Positions 6,879 through 15,944 of a stretch of DNA of 64,000 bases are shown here, piece after piece; within the stretch, counting starts at the first letter, position 1, and each line of letters begins with the position of its first letter. The notes beneath the pieces were generated by a model. It searched no databases. It was not told where the DNA came from and worked only from the letters and a program-made list of their open reading frames with translations. The stretch is taken from positions 1 to 64,000 of the forward strand of contig DAIDJF010000003.1 in the NCBI GenBank assembly GCA_027451525.1, given 5' to 3'. The stretch comes from Ktedonobacterales bacterium. GTDB lineage: Bacteria > Chloroflexota > Ktedonobacteria > Ktedonobacterales > Ktedonobacteraceae. The translations under genes were made by a program, and so were the position numbers.

Positions 6879-7928
6879 TTAGACCGTTCCAAAGGTGACA
6901 ACAAGCAGATCAAGGGCCAGTTCCGGCGTCATGCGACTGCGCTTGAGGGCCGCGTCGGTCGCCATCAGCTGGCGATAGGTGCCCTCTAGTTGTGCCGTGC
7001 TGAAATTCCCCACCTGACGCATGGCTTTCTCGACCACAAAGGGCGGCATACCAACCGTCGAGGCAATCTGGGGCGAGCGCATCCCCTTCTGCGCCAGTTC
7101 CTTGACCAGGATGAGCGAACGCACCTGTGAGGTAATCGTACCAATCAGCTTGATCGGCGGCTCACCATCGGAAAGCAGGTCATGCAGAATGTTCAAGGCT
7201 TGTTTGCGATTGCGCTGAGCGAGAGCGTCGGTCAGATCAAAAATGCGCGCCTCTTGCACGTGGGCCGAAAGTTGCCGCACATGCTCTTCTTTGATCGTTC
7301 CGTCAGGACCCACGAAGGTTGCCAACTTATCAAGCTCGTTTGCCAGGAGACGCAGATTACTGCCAATAAAGTTTGCCAGCAACGCCACCGCGTCTGGCGC
7401 AATCTTAACGTGGAGACCTTTGGCCCGCTTTGTAATCCAACTCTCCAGGGCGTTCCCTTTCGGCACGGTACTCTGAATGACCTTGCCGCACTTCTCCGCC
7501 GCCTTGAGCAATGGATTGGCCCCCTCAATCACCTCATCGACCAATAAAATAAGAATGGTAGTCTCTGGCATGGTGACGACATGTTCCGCGAGCGTCTTTT
7601 CAAAAGCCGCGCGTGTTGGTGGCCCACTTTTCGCGCTTTTCTTGCTTTTTTTGCCTTTTGCACCTTTTGTACCACTTTCGGTAGCATCAGAGGCTCCATC
7701 ACCACTGGCGGAGGTTTCGCCACGCTTACGCTTGGGCAGGCCCTCTACCACAACTAGCCGCTGCTCACTGAGAAACGGCATGGTGGTCGTGGTGATTAGC
7801 AGCGTCGTCAGGTCAACGTCGGCCCCACTATACGAGTCCTGGTTATAGCCAAAATCGCCCTGCTGACGCAGTTTTCTTAACTGCTCGCGTGAAGTGAACT
7901 CATCGTCACCATGTAAGAGGTAAAACAT
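6879..7928 (-). CDS. holA: DNA polymerase III delta subunit
   Basis: This 349-aa protein is the clamp-loader delta subunit, which opens the beta clamp. The N-terminal domain starts MFYLLHGDDEFTSREQLRKL, and the middle has WITKRAKGLHVKIAPDAVALL and FIGSNLRLLANELDKL, both typical of the family. A Lys/Ser-rich, low-complexity insertion (about residues 75-105, around GKKSKKSAKSG) sits in domain I where homologues have a short loop. The start codon overlaps the preceding gene's stop by one base (TAATG), so translation is probably coupled. The following midA starts five bases later. Confidence 0.85.
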   Translation of the reverse strand: MFYLLHGDDEFTSREQLRKLRQQGDFGYNQDSYSGADVDLTTLLITTTTMPFLSEQRLVVVEGLPKRKRGETSASGDGASDATESGTKGAKGKKSKKSAKSGPPTRAAFEKTLAEHVVTMPETTILILLVDEVIEGANPLLKAAEKCGKVIQSTVPKGNALESWITKRAKGLHVKIAPDAVALLANFIGSNLRLLANELDKLATFVGPDGTIKEEHVRQLSAHVQEARIFDLTDALAQRNRKQALNILHDLLSDGEPPIKLIGTITSQVRSLILVKELAQKGMRSPQIASTVGMPPFVVEKAMRQVGNFSTAQLEGTYRQLMATDAALKRSRMTPELALDLLVVTFGTV

Positions 7929-8293
7929 TATTCCTCGTGCGCTACACGGCGATAATCGCGGTCGTTGGCACGCGCCACCATCAGATCGGTCAAAATCGCG
8001 CCAGCTAGACCGAGGGCAGCACAGAAGATTACTGAGCCAAAGAAGACAGCCGCGCCGTTCGCATCCGGCAAAGGCGTATCGAAGATCAGCGTGCCGACCC
8101 AGCCAAGAATAATAAAGAAGCCGATAACCGCTCCCACAAACGCGCCAATAACCACAGCCACCCAGTTTTTAACCGAACTGAGCCAGAACGAGAGAAAGAG
8201 CGCGATAGGCAGAGCGAGAATGAGACCGAAAATATCGCCAATAAAGATACCGCTACCGGGATCAAAATTTAACGCGGGTAACAGAGAATTCAT
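7928..8293 (-). CDS. Small multi-pass membrane protein
   Basis: The start at 8293 is set by AGGAGG eight bases upstream; the frame extends further to 8320 without support. The 121-aa product has three to four glycine- and alanine-rich hydrophobic segments (about residues 16-34, 41-62 and 80-103) and a charged C-terminus. It resembles GlsB/YeaQ-type small membrane proteins in style only. It heads the operon with holA and midA, its stop overlapping the holA start. Confidence 0.65.
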   Translation of the reverse strand: MNSLLPALNFDPGSGIFIGDIFGLILALPIALFLSFWLSSVKNWVAVVIGAFVGAVIGFFIILGWVGTLIFDTPLPDANGAAVFFGSVIFCAALGLAGAILTDLMVARANDRDYRRVAHEE

Positions 8294-8461
8294 GAGAAAA
8301 GCCTCCTGAGTTGTAAGCAATAGAGTTCGCTATCATCATTATAAAGCAGTTCTGTGGTCGTGACAACATCTGGCACAAGTGGGTTTCACCTTCGAGCATG
8401 TTCTTCGTTATAATGATTAGAAGCAAGCAATTAAAAATATAAGGGAATACAGGGGTAACAT

Positions 8462-8713
8462 ATGAAAAACGTAGATAAGCCCACATCTTTGCTTATTACA
8501 ACAGGTATCATTCTCATGTCGCTAGTACTTGCTTATATGCTATTAGTTTTACTACTTTTTGGCTACTTTACAGCATTTCATACAAAAATTCCGTTTTCTG
8601 CCTCATTCATATCTTTTATCGCTTCCAGACCTGTTTATTTATCTCTTCTGTATGCGCTAAGCATAGGCATCTGTATTTTGGTTGTCGGACTAAAAAAGAA
8701 GGAATTATTCTAA
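8462..8713 (+). CDS. Small membrane protein, hypothetical
   Basis: The 83-aa ORF follows an AGGGG site and starts MKNVDKPTSLL. It has two strong hydrophobic segments (residues about 10-36 and 55-76) and ends in KKKELF. Base composition is AT-richer than the neighbours. No family was recognised. Confidence 0.5.
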   Translation: MKNVDKPTSLLITTGIILMSLVLAYMLLVLLLFGYFTAFHTKIPFSASFISFIASRPVYLSLLYALSIGICILVVGLKKKELF

Positions 8714-8846
8714 GTGAAACAGCTTGTTAGTAGTCACACACAATACCTTCCATCGTTTCAACGATTTTCTTTTTAGACTGCGTGAACAGTTGCCGCCACG
8801 AGGATAATCTCTTCAAGAAATTTACACTTGCATAAGAGGCAAATCT

Positions 8847-9326
8847 ATGTTGCAAACACTATTGACACTCTCCCCTGTAATTGTTTTATTCATTATCAGC
8901 TTCCTGGGGTTTATCGTAGCCCAACGAACCTATCAATCGCGCAAAGAAAAGCTTGGGGTAGATATGGATGAACGCACTCTGGGACTCATTTGGGGCGGAA
9001 GTTTGGGTATAGCTATTTGTGGTAGTGCATTGTTAGTTGGGTTTACCCAATCTCGTACTATGCTCCTGATGCCACTTCTCTGTGGAATCCTCTTTCTTGT
9101 GGTAGGAGAGTGGACACTGCGCACGTCAGTTATCGCGGGGAAAACATATTTCTTTGCACTGTCCATGACCATCACAGGTATGGCTCTAGCTTTTTTCAAC
9201 TTTGTTCTATTGACCAATATGAGGGAGCCATTTATATTCATCTGTTCAGCAGCAGTATCCCTTAGTTGCTTTATGCATATATTTCTATTTGACTCCTGGA
9301 AACACAAGAGGAAACCAAAACTATAA
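8847..9326 (+). CDS. Hypothetical membrane protein, four to five helices
   Basis: The 159-aa ORF has hydrophobic segments at about residues 5-25, 48-66, 72-90, 102-122 and 128-146, with basic ends (KHKRKPKL). The ribosome site AGAGG is modest. No family was recognised. Like the gene at 8462 it is AT-rich, so the pair may be recent arrivals between holA and ftsH. Confidence 0.5.
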   Translation: MLQTLLTLSPVIVLFIISFLGFIVAQRTYQSRKEKLGVDMDERTLGLIWGGSLGIAICGSALLVGFTQSRTMLLMPLLCGILFLVVGEWTLRTSVIAGKTYFFALSMTITGMALAFFNFVLLTNMREPFIFICSAAVSLSCFMHIFLFDSWKHKRKPKL

Positions 9327-9373
9327 AGTGTTTTTTTGGCAGCTTTTCTTAGCTAAGCCTACATCAGTATAAA

Positions 9374-9424
9374 TAAAAAAGAAGCGGCACGCTGGCATCA
9401 TACCAACGGGCGGCTTCTTTGCTC
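9374..9424 (-). terminator. Intrinsic terminator of ftsH
   Basis: On the minus strand the sequence AAAGAAGCCGCCCG pairs with the GCCGCTTCTTT arm and is followed by TTTTATTT. It lies about 40 bases after the ftsH stop. Confidence 0.7.
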
Positions 9425-9459
9425 TTTACTGCATATCGGGCAATTGGGGAAAGGAGCGG

Positions 9460-11460
9460 CTAAGCAGAGACGGGGCCGCTACCTTTACCCACGGGCACTT
9501 TCGGGAACTGTGTCGAGGCAATAGGCGCACCAGTCTCTTCCATAATCGCGTGTAGTTGCTTGGCGTCGATAGTCTCCTGGCGACGCAGTTCCTGCGCGAT
9601 TCGGTCAAGGGTTGGGCGATAGGTCGAAAGCAGTTCGATGGCCTGGCTATAGCTGGTACGCACGATGCGATCAACCTCTTCATCAATCAGTTCCGCTGTC
9701 TCTTCGCTATAGTTGCTAGGCGCACCCGTGTCGCCACCGCCCGCAAAAGGACTCTGTCGCTCGCTGAACGAAATTGTACCCATGCGCTCGCTCATGCCCC
9801 AGCGGATGACCATCTGGCGCGCAATCGCGGTAACGCGCTGCAAGTCGTTCTCCGCGCCCGTCGTCACGCGATCAAAGACTACCTGCTCCGCGGCACGTCC
9901 ACCAAGGGCAGTCACAATCTGTGTCAGCAGGTACTCTTTCGAGTAGTTGTAGCGATCATCGAGCGGCGTGTACATCGTCACGCCAAGAGCCTGTCCACGC
10001 GGCACAATCGTGACTTTCGTCACTGGGTCTGATCCTTCCAGCAACAGGCCTGTCAGAGCGTGTCCACCCTCGTGATAGGCTGTCACGTTCAGATCGGCGT
10101 CACTGAGGACCAGCGGACGTTCCGCACCCAGCAGGATTTTATCAAGAGCCTCATCAAAAGATTGCTGATTCACGCGGTCGAGATTGCGCCGCGCCGCCAA
10201 TAGAGCAGCCTCATTGACTAGATTCGCTAGGTCTGCACCCACCATGCCTGTTGTCGCACGGGCAACCGCGACAAGGTCCACGTCGGATGAAAGTGGCACG
10301 TTGCGCGAGTGAATCTTAAGAATTGCCAGACGGCCATTCCAGTCAGGGCGGTCTACCGTCACGCGGCGGTCGAAACGACCGGGACGCAGCAGAGCCTGAT
10401 CAAGACCATCAGGGCGGTTGGTCGCGGCAATCACGACAACGGCCTGCCGCGTATCAAAGCCATCCATCTCGACGAGTAACTGGTTCAAGGTCTGCTCGCG
10501 CTCATCGTTGCTGTTAATGCTCGATCCACGCTGGCGACCAACGGCATCAATTTCGTCAATAAAGATGATACTTGGCGAGGCTTTTTTGGCCTGATCGAAG
10601 AGGTCACGCACGCGACTTGCACCGACACCAACCAGAACCTCGACAAACTCGGAACCGCTCATTGAGAAGAAGGGCACGCCCGCTTCGCCTGCAACGGCAC
10701 GCGCCAGTAGCGTCTTACCAGTTCCCGGAGGGCCAACCAACAGCACGCCACGGGGAATCTTGCCACCCAGACGCTGGAACTTCTGCGGCGTCTTGAGGAA
10801 CTCTACCACCTCTTGCAACTCATACTTGGATTCATCAACACCCGCCACATCCGCGAAGGTGGTGCTGGGTCGATCTTCCAAAATCACTTTAGCGCGGCTC
10901 TTGCCAAAGCTAAAGATACCTTGCTGCCCCTGTGAGGCACGCCTGCTGATAAAGAAAAAGAGCGCGATCAAGAATACCCAGGGCAAGACATTAATCAGCA
11001 CGGTAATCCAGAAGCTATTGTCTGGAGGCGGCTGATAGGTAACTAATGCCCCATTATTGACGAGCAGTTGTGGTAAATTAGGATCACCATTGGGCAATTG
11101 GGCCAGCTGATACTGCGTGTACCCACTGACAGGCGTGTTAAATTGTCCTTGAATGCTCGTTTGCCCAATAAATGCCGCACTCTTAATGTTATGCGCGTTA
11201 ATCTGACTATAAAAATCTGTATAGGAGATTGGGTCCTGGCGTGGCGTATTGTTCGTCGCCTGGGTCCCAAAGAAATTATAGTATATATAGACAACGAGCA
11301 TGATGACAACGATAGCCAGCAACCAGCGATTCAAATTAGAAGATGAACGCTTTTGTGGCCCCTGCCCATTGCCATTTGGGCGACCAGCGGGATCGGGACG
11401 CTGCTGCCGCCGATCATTCATATTTTGTAGCCAGTAGAGGGCTGGCTTTCTCTCCATCAT
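9460..11460 (-). CDS. ftsH: ATP-dependent zinc metalloprotease FtsH
   Basis: The 666-aa protein is a membrane-anchored AAA+ protease that degrades misfolded and regulatory proteins. A basic N-terminus is followed by a helix at about 45-63, an extracytoplasmic domain to about 148, and a second helix at 150-171. The AAA module has Walker A GPPGTGKT (243-250), Walker B IIFIDEID (298-305) and [23 protein letters not shown]. The zinc site is HEGGH (463-467) in place of the usual HEAGH, with Asp in GAENDLQR (about 539). The pore loop reads FVEVLVGVG where FtsH normally has FVEMFVGVG, so the substrate-gripping aromatic is Leu. The ATG at 11460 follows AGGAG. It is monocistronic with its own terminator. 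Confidence 0.95.
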   Translation of the reverse strand: MMERKPALYWLQNMNDRRQQRPDPAGRPNGNGQGPQKRSSSNLNRWLLAIVVIMLVVYIYYNFFGTQATNNTPRQDPISYTDFYSQINAHNIKSAAFIGQTSIQGQFNTPVSGYTQYQLAQLPNGDPNLPQLLVNNGALVTYQPPPDNSFWITVLINVLPWVFLIALFFFISRRASQGQQGIFSFGKSRAKVILEDRPSTTFADVAGVDESKYELQEVVEFLKTPQKFQRLGGKIPRGVLLVGPPGTGKTLLARAVAGEAGVPFFSMSGSEFVEVLVGVGASRVRDLFDQAKKASPSIIFIDEIDAVGRQRGSSINSNDEREQTLNQLLVEMDGFDTRQAVVVIAATNRPDGLDQALLRPGRFDRRVTVDRPDWNGRLAILKIHSRNVPLSSDVDLVAVARATTGMVGADLANLVNEAALLAARRNLDRVNQQSFDEALDKILLGAERPLVLSDADLNVTAYHEGGHALTGLLLEGSDPVTKVTIVPRGQALGVTMYTPLDDRYNYSKEYLLTQIVTALGGRAAEQVVFDRVTTGAENDLQRVTAIARQMVIRWGMSERMGTISFSERQSPFAGGGDTGAPSNYSEETAELIDEEVDRIVRTSYSQAIELLSTYRPTLDRIAQELRRQETIDAKQLHAIMEETGAPIASTQFPKVPVGKGSGPVSA

Positions 11461-11550
11461 GAGCTCCTGCTTTCTGGGTATCCAATACGCATCATCCCGA
11501 ACAAATCAAAAGTACGCACATTTGCTGGGGTAGTAGATGGTAACGTTCCT

Positions 11551-11556
11551 ATTATA
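11551..11556 (-). promoter_or_regulatory. Possible -10 box of ftsH
   Basis: A TATAAT on the minus strand lies about 90 bases upstream of the ftsH start. The -35 region at the right distance is poor (GTGCAT), so this is a weak call. Confidence 0.35.
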
Positions 11557-11762
11557 TCTTATGGATGTCTGAAATGCACGTATAGGATAGCCGAGATGCC
11601 CCATTTGACAACAAAGGGTTCATCATCAACATTTCGACCGACCAGTATCCTTTGTGCGCCTCTCTTTAGTGATATTACGTAGAAGGTGTCGGTAGAGTAG
11701 TACTTTTCTGACCTGAATTTTTGTTGCGTAAGGACTAAAGATTTTTGAAAGGACGTAAGCAC

Positions 11763-12194
11763 ATGGAAAATATGATGGCTCCTCCACCTCGTCGTCCGTT
11801 GGGCATCACGATTATTTCCATTTTGCTGATTATCGAGGGTGTTGTTGAACTCATCGGCGCTTTTGCTGCTTTTTCACTAGCGGCTGTTGTGCGTCATCAC
11901 GGCGTGATCGGCTCAGCACTTGGCGTGGCAGGAATCGTGATCGGTGTTATCGCGCTGGCACTTGCCATCGCAACACTCGTGCTAGCCTGGGGTTTGTGGA
12001 CGCTCAAAAGATGGGCTTATTGGGCCACTATTTTTATCCAAGTATTGATCATTGTCGAGCGTATTCTCTCGCTCTTGCGCACACATGCGACGGCAGGCAT
12101 GGTAGTCGCCAGTTTAATTATTCCAGTCATTGTTCTCATCTACCTCTTCGTGGACCGCGCTGTGCGTAATGCCTTTCATCTCAAAGCCACCTGA
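11763..12194 (+). CDS. Four-helix membrane protein
   Basis: ATG 11763 follows AAAGGA; a TTG at 11745 in frame is less likely. The 143-aa protein starts MENMMAPPPRRPLGITIISI. It has four hydrophobic segments (about residues 14-38, 52-80, 86-103 and 111-131) with LAWGLWTLKRWAYWATIFIQV between the second and third. This layout resembles DUF2127-like small membrane proteins, but the match is not firm. It is divergent from ftsH. Confidence 0.6.
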   Translation: MENMMAPPPRRPLGITIISILLIIEGVVELIGAFAAFSLAAVVRHHGVIGSALGVAGIVIGVIALALAIATLVLAWGLWTLKRWAYWATIFIQVLIIVERILSLLRTHATAGMVVASLIIPVIVLIYLFVDRAVRNAFHLKAT

Positions 12195-12331
12195 GATATA
12201 GCGCATTTCATTTCAAGCCATATCTCAAAGTACCATACCCCCCGAAACACATGCGAAGTGACGTTGATTTGTTTCAGCAAGGCAGTTACAGAAACAGTAT
12301 CTGAACGCACTTTTCTAGGGAGGCATGACAC

Positions 12332-13087
12332 ATGTTTTCAGGACGTATCACCGCCAGACACGCGCTCACCTGTGCAGTGCTGTGTATAGCAAGCATACTT
12401 TTTATGACAGGTTGCTCTCTGCCGTGGAAACATACCACGGCGGCGGCAAGCATTAACCCGAACGCACCAAAACCAACCGCGCAACAATTATTGACCAATC
12501 TACAAAAGAACTTTCGCAACGTTAGCTCATTCCATGTCACGATGGCAGAGCAGAATCCTGGCCCGGTTACACCCGACCAGATACAGATTCTCAATGCTGC
12601 AGGCGATGTTGTTATGCCTGATAAAGTGAAGGCACTGGCGACCGTTGTCCTCTCCGGTCAATCTGTACAGGTAAGCCTCATCAGCGTTGGTGATAACCAG
12701 TTTATTACCGACCCCATCACAGGGCAATGGCGCGTCATCAAGGGCGTCCTCGACCCGCGTACCTTGACCAACCCCGACACTGGCATTATCTCACTGGTCA
12801 GCAAACTACAAGGCGTCAGTGCGCCAGTCGCAGATATCGTGAATAATGTCCCTTGTTGGCGCATCACAGGCCAGCTTGACGCCAAATATCTCGCTTTCTT
12901 TACGGGTGGCGGCGTACCCGCTGGCACAATGCTCCAGACCAGCGCATGTGTTGGGCAGGTCGATATGTTGCCCTATCAGGTGAGTGTCACGGGCATAGCC
13001 GCTGTTGGTGATACAGCACAGACAGTGCGCACATTTGATCTTTCTAACTATAACGAAACGATCTCTATCACAGCTCCACAGATATAG
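12332..13087 (+). CDS. LppX/LprG-family lipoprotein
   Basis: The 251-aa protein starts behind GGGAGG. It has a signal peptide and a lipobox (LFMTGCS, lipidated Cys about residue 28), so it is an anchored lipoprotein. The mature part shows the LppX_LprAFG pattern: TAQQLLTNLQKNFRNVSSFHVTM at its start, long beta-rich stretches with DPITGQWRVI, and SACVGQVDMLPYQVSVTG near the end. In mycobacteria this fold has a hydrophobic cavity that carries lipids, and LprG works with the MFS exporter P55. Here too a large MFS transporter follows. Lipid carriage is inferred from family and context. Confidence 0.7.
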   Translation: MFSGRITARHALTCAVLCIASILFMTGCSLPWKHTTAAASINPNAPKPTAQQLLTNLQKNFRNVSSFHVTMAEQNPGPVTPDQIQILNAAGDVVMPDKVKALATVVLSGQSVQVSLISVGDNQFITDPITGQWRVIKGVLDPRTLTNPDTGIISLVSKLQGVSAPVADIVNNVPCWRITGQLDAKYLAFFTGGGVPAGTMLQTSACVGQVDMLPYQVSVTGIAAVGDTAQTVRTFDLSNYNETISITAPQI

Positions 13088-13137
13088 GAGCGTGAGTATG
13101 GTGTTCAAAAAAATAACGTGGTAATAGACAAAGAAGC

Positions 13138-13214
13138 GTGCTTTATCGCGTCAGCCTTCCTCTCCAATCGGCCTCACAGGCGGATATATACACGAGCAGG
13201 ACGCGATAAAGCAC
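13138..13214. repeat. Perfect 15-bp inverted repeat around a 47-bp spacer
   Basis: GTGCTTTATCGCGTC at 13138-13152 is exactly complementary to 13200-13214. It lies between the lipoprotein and the MFS gene. No run of T follows directly, so it is a weak terminator candidate. It could be a hairpin that tunes expression of the exporter relative to the lipoprotein, or a small repeat element. Confidence 0.65.
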
Positions 13215-13271
13215 AGACCTACGCATTGTGTTTTTGTATGTTTTATATTGTTATAAATGAACGGGGGGACG

Positions 13272-15929
13272 ATGTACACCCTAGAAGATGATCAGGAGAC
13301 ATCCTCGCGTTTGCAAAAACGAGATTTCACGATTGCCGAACAGCCGGGGACATTCGGCGATGACTCCGACAGCGTGTCCGAGGATGCCACACAAGTTGTC
13401 TCTCTCCCTGAAGAGCCAACACCTGCCGCCCAGGAAGATGCTGTTTCCGCGCCAGCACATCATACAGGGCGTTTTTCAACCCAGCAGATTACCAGTTCGT
13501 TCAAACGCTTGACGACCCCCACGCCAGGGAAGACCCATAGCGCGGCAGAGCGGCGGATCGCGCTAGCAGCACTCACTGTAGCCTGCATTGGCGTCTTTTT
13601 TACCGCCCTTGACCAGACGGTTGTCGTCACGGCGTTACCGCAAATTATCCTGGACTTACATATTCCAATCACGCAACTCGATCATGCCGCGTGGATTATC
13701 AGTGCCTATCTGCTCGGTTTTATTGTCGTAATGCCGTTGATGGGGCGCGTCTCCGATATCTATGGTCGTCGCCGCATCTTTCTACTCTGTCTAACCATCT
13801 TTGGGGTTGGCTCAATCCTCTGCGGTCTGGCTCCCATCTTTGGGCAAATGCTTGATTTGAGTTTTTTAAGTATATTCAATATTGATACCTCTTCGCCCGG
13901 CCTGATCTTACTGATTGCCGCGCGTCTCTTACAGGCGGTGGGCGGTGGTGCAGTGGTTCCTGTCGCGATGGCAATTGCCAGTGATTTCTATGGTCAGGAG
14001 CGGCGCGGTCTGGCTCTAGGGATCATTGGAGCCGTCACAGAGGCAGGTGGCGTGCTGGGTCCACTCTATGGGGCCGTGATTGTGCAGCATCTCGGCTGGC
14101 AATATATCTTCTATCTCAACGCGCCCATCGTGCTGGCCCTCATGATTGCCGCGTGGTTCCTGGTTCCCAAAGGCAACCATCTGCGTGAGAAAATTGACTG
14201 GCTGGGAACCATCTTGCTCGCACTGGCATTGACCTGCTTGAGTCTGGGTTTGGCGCAGCAAGGAACGTCACTTAGCCCAAGCACAGTATCGGGACACGCT
14301 CCACAGAATAACCCACTGTCGCTTGCACTCGCCGCCATCTTTCTTATCGCCTTTGTGCTGGTCGAACTTAAAATACGCTGGCCCGTTGTCGAAGTCTCGC
14401 TCTTCAAACGCTTGCCATTTAGCGCGGCCGCGCTGGTAAGCCTGCTGGTCGGCTCAGCCCTCATGATCGCGATGGCGGACATTCCAATTTTCGTTGACAC
14501 GGTATTGCAATCCTCGGTCCTGGATAGCGGTCTCGCGCTGTTACGCATGACAGCAATGATTCCGTTAGGTGCGCTGCTTGGCGGCTGGCTGTGTAGCCGC
14601 ATCTCCTGTCGCTTTACGGGTATGCTTGGACTAATCTTTACCGCAACAGGCTTCTTCTTGATGAGCCGCTGGCCTGTGAATTTACAATGGCAGCAACTCA
14701 CAATCAGCACCCTGACAGCAGGCTTTGGCTTTGGCCTTGTCATCGCCCCTATCGGCACGACGGCGATCAATGCCGTGCGTCCGAAACAGGCAGGTATGGG
14801 ATCTGCTGTCGTCACAGCCCTGCGCATGGTCGGCATGATGCTCGGCCTCGCCGCGCTGACCTCGTGGGCATTGGCCTACTTCAAACAACTGGTTTCTACC
14901 TATCCTTCGTTACCGCTGACGGCAACAGCCGCGCAATTCGGACAGTGGTCAAAGGGCTATGCCACGCATATCATCCAGTCCGCGCACACTGTCTATGATT
15001 CTGTTTTCTTCATCTCAATGATCCTCTGCTTGATCGCATTGCTGCCCGCGTTTTTCTTGTGGGGCAACAAAGCACCAGAAGTTGAGCCTGTGATGATTGA
15101 GCCGGAACTACACGAGGCTCTTACAAGCGGTGTTGTCGATATCGCGGACCTGCCTACCGTACCGGTACCCCCCGATGCAATCACACCGCTTGTGGAAGAA
15201 CCGGGCATACCTAAAAAACGCCGTTCCAAACGTCGTCTACTCATTGTCGCGCTGATCGCCCTGATCCTGCTGCTGATCGGCGGCGGGGTGCTGGCAGCTT
15301 TCATCCTTTCACCTGACACAACCACAGATCCTGCGCTCCCCACACCAACGAGCGTTGCGCGTAGCGTTCCTACGAGTGCGCCTCTGGCTACACCTATCGC
15401 AGGTCCACGCATGATCCAACTGGCCCTGGACAAAGGGGCACTGACATCGATCTTTGTCTCGCAGTTGAACCTGCAATCGGGCACCCTGACCGATCTCGCG
15501 GTCACACCAACGCCCAATGATGGCCTGGTTTTGAGTCTCAACCTGCATATTGACGCTAATGGCATCCATCGCGTAATGCCGATTGAAATGGATGGCATCA
15601 TCAGCATTGACAGTCAGCAAAACTTGCACCTCCAGGTCGTACATCTCAAGCGCGACGGACAAGATGCAGGCTCTACGGCTGCGACACAAATGCAAAACGC
15701 ACTAAACCAGTTACTGCAAAGTGCGGTTATGCCAGCCCTACACGGTCAACTCAAAGGCGTAAAACTGATCTCAGCGCATACCAGCTCAACGCTTGCTTGT
15801 GGTAAGGGGGCCGAAATGCTGGTCCTTCTCGTCCAGGCTCCGCCCATTCAAGGAATCGCGGCCCAGCCCACACCCGTACCGTTCTGTATCAATGGCGCGC
15901 AAGACTTGAATAAGCTGCTTTCACAATAA
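13272..15929 (+). CDS. DHA2-type MFS exporter with C-terminal extracytoplasmic domain
   Basis: ATG 13272 follows GGGGGGA closely; an ATG at 13257 has no ribosome site. The 885-aa protein has about 90 disordered residues, then a 14-helix drug:H+ antiporter-2 module: IALAALTVACIGVFFTALDQTVVVTALPQI (helix 1, split here as in EmrB/QacA), GRVSDIYGRRRIFLL (motif A), LLQAVGGGAVVPVAMAIASD and AVTEAGGVLGPLYGAVI (motif C). After a Pro/Glu linker comes an extra helix (about 653-678). A beta-rich domain of about 190 residues follows, related in pattern to the next gene's product. This extra domain is not part of ordinary EmrB proteins. Substrate unknown; lipid or glycolipid export is inferred from the LppX neighbour. 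Confidence 0.8.
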   Translation: MYTLEDDQETSSRLQKRDFTIAEQPGTFGDDSDSVSEDATQVVSLPEEPTPAAQEDAVSAPAHHTGRFSTQQITSSFKRLTTPTPGKTHSAAERRIALAALTVACIGVFFTALDQTVVVTALPQIILDLHIPITQLDHAAWIISAYLLGFIVVMPLMGRVSDIYGRRRIFLLCLTIFGVGSILCGLAPIFGQMLDLSFLSIFNIDTSSPGLILLIAARLLQAVGGGAVVPVAMAIASDFYGQERRGLALGIIGAVTEAGGVLGPLYGAVIVQHLGWQYIFYLNAPIVLALMIAAWFLVPKGNHLREKIDWLGTILLALALTCLSLGLAQQGTSLSPSTVSGHAPQNNPLSLALAAIFLIAFVLVELKIRWPVVEVSLFKRLPFSAAALVSLLVGSALMIAMADIPIFVDTVLQSSVLDSGLALLRMTAMIPLGALLGGWLCSRISCRFTGMLGLIFTATGFFLMSRWPVNLQWQQLTISTLTAGFGFGLVIAPIGTTAINAVRPKQAGMGSAVVTALRMVGMMLGLAALTSWALAYFKQLVSTYPSLPLTATAAQFGQWSKGYATHIIQSAHTVYDSVFFISMILCLIALLPAFFLWGNKAPEVEPVMIEPELHEALTSGVVDIADLPTVPVPPDAITPLVEEPGIPKKRRSKRRLLIVALIALILLLIGGGVLAAFILSPDTTTDPALPTPTSVARSVPTSAPLATPIAGPRMIQLALDKGALTSIFVSQLNLQSGTLTDLAVTPTPNDGLVLSLNLHIDANGIHRVMPIEMDGIISIDSQQNLHLQVVHLKRDGQDAGSTAATQMQNALNQLLQSAVMPALHGQLKGVKLISAHTSSTLACGKGAEMLVLLVQAPPIQGIAAQPTPVPFCINGAQDLNKLLSQ

Positions 15930-15944
15930 ATGAGGAACGTGACA

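Noticed and set aside
14111-15607. Long minus-strand ORFs inside the MFS transporter gene
   Set aside because: They are shadows of the transporter; composition is Arg/Ser-rich and without domains.
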